A stretch of DNA of 64,000 bases. Source: Atkinsonella hypoxylon. Taxonomy: Eukaryota; Ascomycota; Sordariomycetes; Hypocreales; Clavicipitaceae. The stretch covers positions 1-64,000 of the forward strand of contig JFHB01000085.1 in NCBI GenBank assembly GCA_000729835.1, read 5' to 3'. A program made the position numbers and the translations under genes. Below are positions 57,187 through 64,000 of this stretch, in pieces; within the stretch, counting starts at the first letter, position 1, and every line of letters begins with the position of its first letter. The notes below the pieces were generated by a model that searched no databases, had not been told where the DNA came from, and saw nothing but the letters and a program-made list of their open reading frames with translations.

Positions 57187-58419
57187 TCACCATCACACTT
57201 GTAGTCTCTGACCATCGACTCTGATCGTCAGCTCCTGTGTAATGCAAGAATCTACGTTGAATCCTGCTGCACCCGAGTTTACCCCGGGCGCCGCTATCAA
57301 GTGCGTGGAGCTAGAGCCGGCTTCCTTGAGCTCAAGCAACGAAATTGGTGAATCAGGGACCTTATGGGAGTAAGGCGTGTCTGCTTGGTTATGCATCGTC
57401 TTGGATGTGAACTAACTGCACGCATGAGCCGACTCCTTGTTCTGGCTGCACATGGTACGAACGAGCTCTAATATGCATTTTTCGGCCTTTCATGATCCGC
57501 CATCTCGACAGAATACTTGGCAAAAATACTGTTCTTGTACTGCTTTCCCTGGAAGTTCAACATGCATATCGAAGCCAACATGTTGCCACCCTGTTGTTCA
57601 AGTTATACGCACCGTTGAGTACGAACAGCACCCCGATTCACGGATAAAGCGTTTCGGCGTGTCTTCACGATGTTCCTGACCTCAGCTCTTGTGACTTTAT
57701 CAAATATCTTGTGAAAATATACGCCCCACTGGAAGGCTTATTCTCTCGAATCAGAAATCGACATCATGCAGATCAGCGGTTTCGTTTTTTCTCTTTTCCT
57801 TTCTTTTCTTCACCTTTCTATAGGCATTCTCCGAACACGAATAGCTCAAACCTGAGATGGGACATTGAAGTTCGGACGAACTAAGTCAGTTCAACCGTGT
57901 GTAATGACAACAATTGTTGCCATCCCAGTGGATGGTAACATCTCAATCTTCAGTTTTATATCTATTGTGTTCCCTATTAGAGGGGTTTTTGTTGTTAGTT
58001 ACGTGTAGAGCATTTAACTTATCGCTAGCATTTGGTGCACAAATGTGAGGCCTGAAAAGCATTATTCATGAAGTCATGTACGCAACTTAAATATATATAG
58101 GAATATACGCGTGGCCTTTTTTTTTTCTGTTTTGATAAGACATAGCAGGAATCAGACATGTTCGCTTGGACGAAGAAAAGCATTTCAACGACTTGACTGA
58201 CCAGAGATCCACCACTTGAAATAGATGTAACATCCAGATCTTTGATTCACCCGTACTTCTACTTTCTTATTAATGACAGCAATGTATATTCTCATGATGA
58301 AACTCGTCACAACTGTCCATGCGGCTGCAAAGGTATCTCAAGATTCGTATCCCAGCATAAGCGTCGTTAACCTCAATTGAAACTGCTCTTTGTCCTCCTT
58401 CCAGTCACACCATCACCAT
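57187..58419. other. Convergent 3' spacer
   Basis: Between hmt1 (+) and sgt2 (-). AT-rich, with T-runs near 58119-58127. No gene or repeat supported. Confidence 0.5.
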
Positions 58420-59756
58420 TTATCGTCCCGAGTTATTCTGGGTAGCGCCAGGAGTACTACCGGGAGCTCCACCTCCCATCATATTACGAGCCCTAAGTTT
58501 TGCAATACAGTTAAGTTTTTATGCTCCCGTCATCAGAGGGAAAGAAGAGGAGGGGTAAAAAGAAAAAAAGAAAGGAAAAAAACGACGACTGGGAACACGA
58601 AAAAATCGGAGAGAAGATATGGAACATAAGCAGCAGGAAGGGGCACTTACATTTCAGCAATGTTTGGGTCAGACATAAGGCTGTTTAAGTCAGGCATGCC
58701 ACCACCGCTGGTGAATTGATTGGCCATTTCACGCAGACGAGGGTTGCTCATGAGGCTGTTCATAAGGTCAGGATTGCTCATAAAGTTCTGAGCCATGCTG
58801 GCAAACATTGGGTTGCTCATGATGGAGCTCAAATCAGGCATCCCCCCAGCACCACCGGCAGCACCAGCGCCAAACATTGAAGCGAGATTGCTGAGATCAG
58901 GCATACCGCCTGCTCCAGCACCGGCGCTAGCACCGGGTGACGTTCGCGGGAGGCTGACTTCCTCGGCTTGCATTTCCTCTACACGTTTCTTGGCAGTTTC
59001 GAAGCCCTTCTTCATGGCCTCGGAGCCACCATTGCCCTCGTACTCGATGCCTTTGCTGTATGCCTCCATGGCGCCCTTGGCGTCGCCCATAGCGAAACGA
59101 GCCAATCCCAGTCGGGACCATGCCTTGGTGTAGGTAGGATCGACAGCAACAGCGGCCTCGGCGTCAATTCGTGCAGAAGCATGGTCCTTGGCGGCAGAGT
59201 ACGCAGCAGCGCGGTTTGACAGGAAGACGGCGTTGGACGGGTGAATCCTCAAGGCCTGGGTATACATGTCGATGGCGGCAGCGTAGTCCTTTTGAGCCAT
59301 GGCCGCATTTCCCTTGCTCTTGAGGCTCTCGGCCTCCTTCTTCTGCTCCTCTGTCGGCTCGGCTGTGGAAGCCGCACTGCCGGCGGCAGCGGAGCCGCCA
59401 GCAGAAGCACCGGTCGAAGCCTTCAGCTTCTCATAGACAGAGTAAATGGACAGCAAGCTCTGCGAGCCAACGGCGGCCCTTATGGCATCTTTATCGGAGG
59501 GGTCGACCTTGAAGGACTCGGCGATGCAGTTGACGGCGACGTCGACCGAGTCCTTGTCTTCGGCGGTGAGGGTGCCGTCGGTGGCGGACGTGGACAGGAA
59601 GTCGCAGATGGCTAGCGCCAAACGCTGCTTGGAGGTATGTTGAGAAGCCTGGTGCTCGCACAAACGAAGAGGTCAGAAACTGCAACGGAGGATTACATAG
59701 AGCGCAGAGGGTCTACCGCGCTTTCCTTGAGAAGGCGAGGTGATTTACCGTACCAT
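58420..59756 (-). CDS. sgt2: Small glutamine-rich TPR co-chaperone Sgt2
   Basis: Cytosolic co-chaperone that receives tail-anchored proteins and passes them, through Get4/Get5, to Get3. Three exons, 59756-59754, 59648-58651 and 58492-58420, give 357 residues. The first coding exon is the single codon ATG (donor GTACGG, 105-bp intron), joining ASQHTSKQRLALAICDFL; the frame directly upstream of that exon has a stop and no ATG. The dimerisation domain covers about 1-80, three TPR motifs about 112-225 (KSKGNAAMAQKDYAAAIDMYTQAL...), and the client-binding Gly/Met-rich tail carries three GGMPDL repeats. The last exon restores MARNMMGGG after AEM through an AT|GTAAGT donor; without it the frame would end at that donor. 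A 10-bp minisatellite lies just upstream at 59936-59976. Confidence 0.92.
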
Positions 59757-61207
59757 TAGCGAAAGGCGGAGGGACGAATGTTCGAAAAGCTTGCGGGTCA
59801 AGCGAAGCTTCGTGGAACAACAGAGGGCTTGATTCTGCGTGTGCAGCAGTGGGGATATCAGATATTGAACAGGCAGGATGGGGTGATTGAGGCGGCAAGG
59901 AGATAAGATAGATAGCTTGAAAGTTGGGAGGCGTGTTGGCTTGGTTGGCTTGGTTGGCTTGGTTGGCTTGGTTGGCCCTTGTTGCCCCGCGATCAAATTG
60001 TGGTTGGGGAGGGGAGGGGAGGTGGGGTCGGCGCAGGCGCCGATGTTAAAGCGGCACATGGGAACATGCAAGACTTCGCAAGACTTGGCTTGGCGATACG
60101 GCACAGCAGGTATGGAAAATTACGATATCGTTGCCGTCCGGAACATGGGAACTGGTCAGGTGCTCATGTGAGTCATGTCTAGTCTTTGTCGAGAGCTAGG
60201 TAATTAGCATGCGACTGTGACGGCTGACGTGTGCTACTGCCTCCCGACTGTTTTCAGGTAGGATCCGACAATTGCTTGTTGCGCCTGTCCCAGTCTGTAT
60301 GTAACTAAGTACTCGGTACATTTAGAAACTGAAAAGCGGGAAGGATTAAATAGTTCTGCCGCCATGTGGGACCAGACCAGACTGCCTGCCAATAATTGAC
60401 GTTTGACATAGCTTCGAGACGTGGTCATCAACCTTTAGCCATAAGCCTGCCTCAACAATCGAAACACCTCAACCTCACCTTCGTCTTCGTCCTCCCGAGC
60501 TGCATATCCAAGATGCTCGGAACACTGATGGAAGTAGAAAGCTTCCATCTTGATTCTTGGCATGGTCGCGGCTCATGCGTGGGCCCCAGTAACAGCTCGA
60601 CAGCCAAACAACCCATGCTTTCTTTCATCACACCAACTTTCTCTCCCCTGAATGCATGCTTCAGTGTGCATCAGCTTCCCCGAAATATTGGGTTTCCTAT
60701 CGTCCAGGGTTAAATACCAACAGCTACAGTTCTGTTCAGGGTGTCTGTGTGGGGAAACGGCCGGCTTTCGACATGCATCACATAGTTAATCCCTGCTTCT
60801 ATAAGACAAGCTGAAGACTGGACTTTTCCAAAGAATAACATGAGACACCCTGACATCGCGATTCATGGCATTCATTTTACGGAGTACATAACCTCTATCA
60901 GGGGTTCTTCCCTCCCAGCCCACTAGCTTGAATCCAGGGGCTTCATCCATAATTATAGCCAAAGTCTTGGAAGCTGAACCCCTCAGATCCCGTAGAGAAA
61001 ACAAAAGCTAGGTTTGGGGTTCTCTGCCTGAAAATATTAATGCAGTGTACGCGCACTTTCCTTCGGGCAGGAGTTACGATGGGACTGGCATCGGACGAAC
61101 CATCTACCTTTTCCACAACCTCGCATGATACATGTCAGCTTAGCTTGTTCAACCCATTATAGTGTCTTTTAACCAGACCTTACCTTTCCCTTTTCTATTT
61201 TTGCCCC
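59757..61207. other. Intergenic upstream of sgt2
   Basis: About 1.45 kb, promoter side of sgt2. It includes the TTGGCTTGGT minisatellite and a TACGGAGTA word at 60878-60886. Open frames at 59887-60171 and 60396-60713 are not supported. Confidence 0.5.
59936..59976 (+). repeat. TTGGCTTGGT minisatellite
   Basis: Four tandem copies of a 10-bp unit about 180-220 bp upstream of the sgt2 start. On the sgt2 sense strand it reads ACCAAGCCAA. Confidence 0.9.
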
Positions 61208-62813
61208 GTGAAAGAAAGGTTGTCTTTGGCAACAGAGTCGGTTCAGACAAGGGATCTTGACAAGTGGTCAGCAGCAGATGTGCTCCTATTGGTGCCTCCA
61301 TGTGCTGTAAGTACCTTTTTTTTTTTCCCCTCTCTCAATGCAAGCACAAAAATTACTGCGATGAACAAGAGAAGAAGAAGAGAAGAAGGAGAGAAGAACT
61401 AATTTCGTTTGCTATACTAGGCTCCCTGTTTGACGAGCATAGTCCCCGGCGCAGCTTGCTCACCCACACATCTCAAGTGCATCTGCTCAAATAAGGAGAT
61501 TCAAGACGCATCAACAAAATGCATTCTGAATTCATGTTCTCTCGTAGACGCTCTCTGTATGCTTTGCGATTATTCTTAGGACAATGCTTTCCACGTTTTA
61601 CTGATACTCCATTTCTCGCAAAATAGCCGCTCAGAACACCACCGCCGCGGCATGCGAGTTCCCCGTCCGCGACAGATCCGGCCAATATGTCGTCGTGTCC
61701 ATCGCTCTTGGCACCATCACCGTACTTTCCGTTGTATTTCGTCTCGTTTTTAAGCAATTCTTTAGTCTAGCCGGCATGGGACTCGCCTGGAATGACAAAG
61801 TTATCATGGGAACGCTGGCGCTTCGAATTTCCTGCACCATCATCATCGTTCAAAGGTTTAGCCGTCCATGGTCTCGGTAAGGACGTATGGACCCTTCTGG
61901 CGCACGAGCTCACTACATTCACTGAGTAGCTTTTCATCATGGAGGTTCTTTACCTGGCGGAGTTATCGTTCATCAAACTCAGCTTATCACTTTTCTACGT
62001 GCGCATATTCCCCGGCAAGGTTATCCGGAGCTTGCTCTGGGCAACGGTCATGTTCAATTCTCTCTACGGGCTATCCTTTGTAATAACAGCCATTTTTCAG
62101 TGCACCCCAATAGACTACTTCTGGACACAATATGTCGAGAAGCACGGAACTAGCAAATATGTCAACATTAATGCTTTCGGTTGGGCTAATGCTGTCATCA
62201 GCGTTGCGCTGGATGTCTGGATGATCTTCATTCCATTAAGTCAGATATCCAAGCTAAAGCTGCACTGGGACCAAGAAGGTTGGCGTATTAATCATGTTAT
62301 TCCTGGGTGCCTTGTAAGTTCTATTATCAGGGCGTGAGTTCCATCTCAATAGCATACTAATGGTGCTTGTTCTATTTTATGTATACAGTGTTACTATTGT
62401 CTCTATTCTACGACTACAGTCTCTCGTTTCGTGGGCAAACTCTACAAATCCGACCTGGGACCAGTGGAACATCGTATACTGGTCCACCATCGAGGTCAAC
62501 GTTGGCATGATCTACACATGCCTCCCCTCTCTCCGCCTCATAATGCTCCGCACATTCCCCAACATTTTCCGATCCCATCTCATGCACGGCAGCAACTCGC
62601 TTAGTAATTCAACAGGTGGTCGCTCAGCAGTTGACAGAATGACGGGCAGAGACCACCGTCTCTCTGACTTTGAGCAAAGCAGAGGTCATACATCGGCACG
62701 TATTGGTAAGATCTTCATCCACGCTTCAAAAAATCAAGCCCCAAGACGAATCTGGTCGTTCTAATAGCTATCTGGTAACAGAATCAGAGTCAAAGCACCA
62801 AGAATTAGTGTAA
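61208..62813 (+). pseudogene. CFEM-domain PTH11-like seven-helix receptor, disrupted
   Basis: Fungal G-protein-coupled-receptor-like membrane protein with an extracellular eight-cysteine CFEM module. Segments: up to 61306 ending VPPCA; 61421-61556 with the CFEM cysteines (APCLTS, AACSPTHLKCICS, TKCILNSCSLVDA); 61627-62313 and 62389-62705 with the helices; and a short last exon 62782-62813. Intact blocks include WNDKVIMGTLALR, GLAVHGLGKDVWTLL, FIMEVLYLAELSFIKLSLSLFYVRIF, NAFGWANAVISVALDVWM, VTIVSILRLQSLVSWAN and STIEVNVGMIYTCLPSLR. Three lesions break it: a one-base shift near 61852-61854, an in-frame TAG at 61927 and a one-base shift near 62272-62277. No initiator ATG with a signal peptide was found upstream of 61208. 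The family assignment is firm; loss of function is inferred. Confidence 0.78.
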
Positions 62814-63435
62814 CAAGAAGCATGTTTTATGAGTGGCAAGCTTTTTGCTCACTACTTGTTGTATATAGCCCACATTTGAAGGGGAAGATGCAAAATATAA
62901 GGACCTCAATCGTCATACTAGGCTTTTTTTTTATCGCTTTTGTGGCTCTCTTAGACTGTAGTATTTGTACCGAAGCTTTAGGCCAACAGCCTCATCAGAA
63001 AATTGAAGGATGAATTAGACGTGTGGCGCCAGAATTTACTATTGCTCAATAGATCAGAACTGGCGATCTCATTTTCCAAGAGCCTCAAACTATGGATCCA
63101 GCAGGATTGAACACATGAAAAGCTGTATGTCAGGGAACATTACAAGCATTAAGCATTACAGAGCTTAACCCTTATCGCTGCTGCAAGTCATAATACTTGT
63201 GAATCAAGTTAAAGAAGAGTAATCCCGCCGGGTACCGGGTAGTCATTTCTCGTGAGCTACCCCAGCCCCACAACCCCTCCATCAAGCTTCACATCTTCGT
63301 CACCAGCACCATCTAGCAAATCGCCGAACCCTCGCTCTCTTATCCTCAATCTAGCTTCTAAGCTCTCGGGAGCTGCTTCTGCACGGTTCTCCCTCAGAGT
63401 TTTCCAACGTGCTACCGATAAAGCCTTCGCCAACG
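62814..63435. promoter_or_regulatory. Upstream region and leader of get4
   Basis: Promoter of get4. The proline/serine-rich frame at 63252-63551 lies in the likely untranslated leader and overlaps the true start in another frame. Confidence 0.5.
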
Positions 63436-64000
63436 ATGGCCAGCAAGGTCGACCGTATTGTCGCCCGACTGCAAGAGAAAATCACCGATGGAGACTACTA
63501 CGAAGCTCAGCAGCAGACACGAGTCGCCGCCTCACGATACATCAAGACTAAGAACTGGGACTCTGCCATCGATATCCTGTACAATGTTGCGCAGTCGCTC
63601 CTCAAGGTCGGGCAGGGCGGTAGCGGGGGAGACTTGTGCATCATGATGGTGGACGTGTACAAGCAAGCAGGGCTGAAGCCTGAGTCTGCAACTAAGGGTA
63701 GGATATTGACGTGCTTGCGATTGTTTGGCGCCGAAGAGCCTACGAGGAAGAAATTCATCGGTGAAGCCATGGGGTAAGTCCTTTCCTGGGCCTTCGAGAC
63801 ATGCTTCGCGAGCTCGGGGCGATTGCAGTAAAGATGATGAAGGGCAGAAACTGAGTTAACTTGACAATGTAGATGGTCGGCCAAGTTTGGAGACTATCCA
63901 GCTGGAGACCCGGAACTGCATCATGTCGCAGGGTCGTTATACGCCGAAGAGCACGATACATACGAAGCAGAGCGACACCTCATCCTTGGAACTAAAGATT
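63436..64000 (+). CDS. get4: GET-complex subunit Get4 (5' part; continues beyond window)
   Basis: Alpha-solenoid protein that, with Get5, bridges Sgt2 and the Get3 ATPase in tail-anchored-protein delivery. Exon 1 is 63436-63773, a 99-bp intron follows, and exon 2 begins at 63873 and is cut by the window edge; 155 complete codons are present of an expected 300 or so. The N terminus MASKVDRIVARLQEKITDGDYYEAQQQTRVAASRY and the following NWDSAIDILYNVAQSLLKVGQGGSGGDLCIMMVDVY are the characteristic first helices of Get4/TRC35. The splice joins EAMG to WSAKFGDYPAGDPELHHVAGSLYAEE in frame. The ATG is the first in this frame and gives the family N terminus. Confidence 0.93.

Noticed and set aside
59649..59663. 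Start of Sgt2 directly at the frame opening (MCEHQ...)
   Set aside because: That codon is TTG and a stop lies just upstream; the ATG must come from an upstream exon.

Overview
This is a 64 kb stretch of nuclear genome from a filamentous ascomycete (Pezizomycotina, most likely a Sordariomycete; the order is not fixed by anything here). The evidence is the gene structure (introns of about 50-160 bp with GTAAGT-like donors, CTAAC/CTAAT-type branch sites and short acceptor tracts, on both strands, no operons) and fungus-specific families: a Kes1/Osh4 oxysterol-binding protein, a YAT amino-acid permease, an HMT1-type half ABC transporter, a CFEM/PTH11-like receptor and a Vrl1-type VPS9-ankyrin-PX protein. 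The last gene runs off the right edge. All exon models below were built by eye from frame continuity, splice sites and recalled family motifs; no search was run.

Layout. 1-16 kb: NatA subunit Nat1/Naa15 (-), a decayed repetitive island, Kes1 (+), class II fructose-bisphosphate aldolase (-), Bcs1 (+) and a PARG-like protein (+), then a 0.65 kb element with 120-bp inverted ends. 16-29 kb: amino-acid permease (+), a GNAT remnant, a conserved protein of unknown function with a very long leader (+), and the Vrl1-like protein (-). 29-44 kb: Vps35 (+), a transferrin-receptor/Tre1-like protein (+), the haem protein Dap1 (-), Ola1 (-), a PPPDE/DeSI protein (+), mitochondrial uS11m (-) and Tim44 (+), the last two divergent from a 239-bp gap. 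45-57 kb: a frameshifted NADAR gene (-), inositol oxygenase (+), a 4.6 kb gene desert and an HMT1-type ABC transporter (+). 58-64 kb: Sgt2 (-), a broken CFEM receptor gene (+) and the 5' half of Get4 (+).

Functional themes. Three neighbours at 24-37 kb (Vrl1-like GEF/sorting nexin, retromer core Vps35, Tre1-like Rsp5-adaptor-type protein) all belong to endosome/vacuole sorting. Sgt2 and Get4, which touch each other in the tail-anchored-protein (GET) pathway, lie within 4 kb. Several genes serve mitochondria (Bcs1, uS11m, Tim44). The two clearly broken multi-exon genes (NADAR and CFEM receptor) carry single-base frame changes; these could be true decay or assembly errors.

Intergenic DNA repeatedly carries two short palindromic words, TACCTAGGTA (often with AGGT tetranucleotide runs) and TACGGAGTA, which do not fall in the coding exons. 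No CRISPR, rRNA or convincing tRNA was seen.
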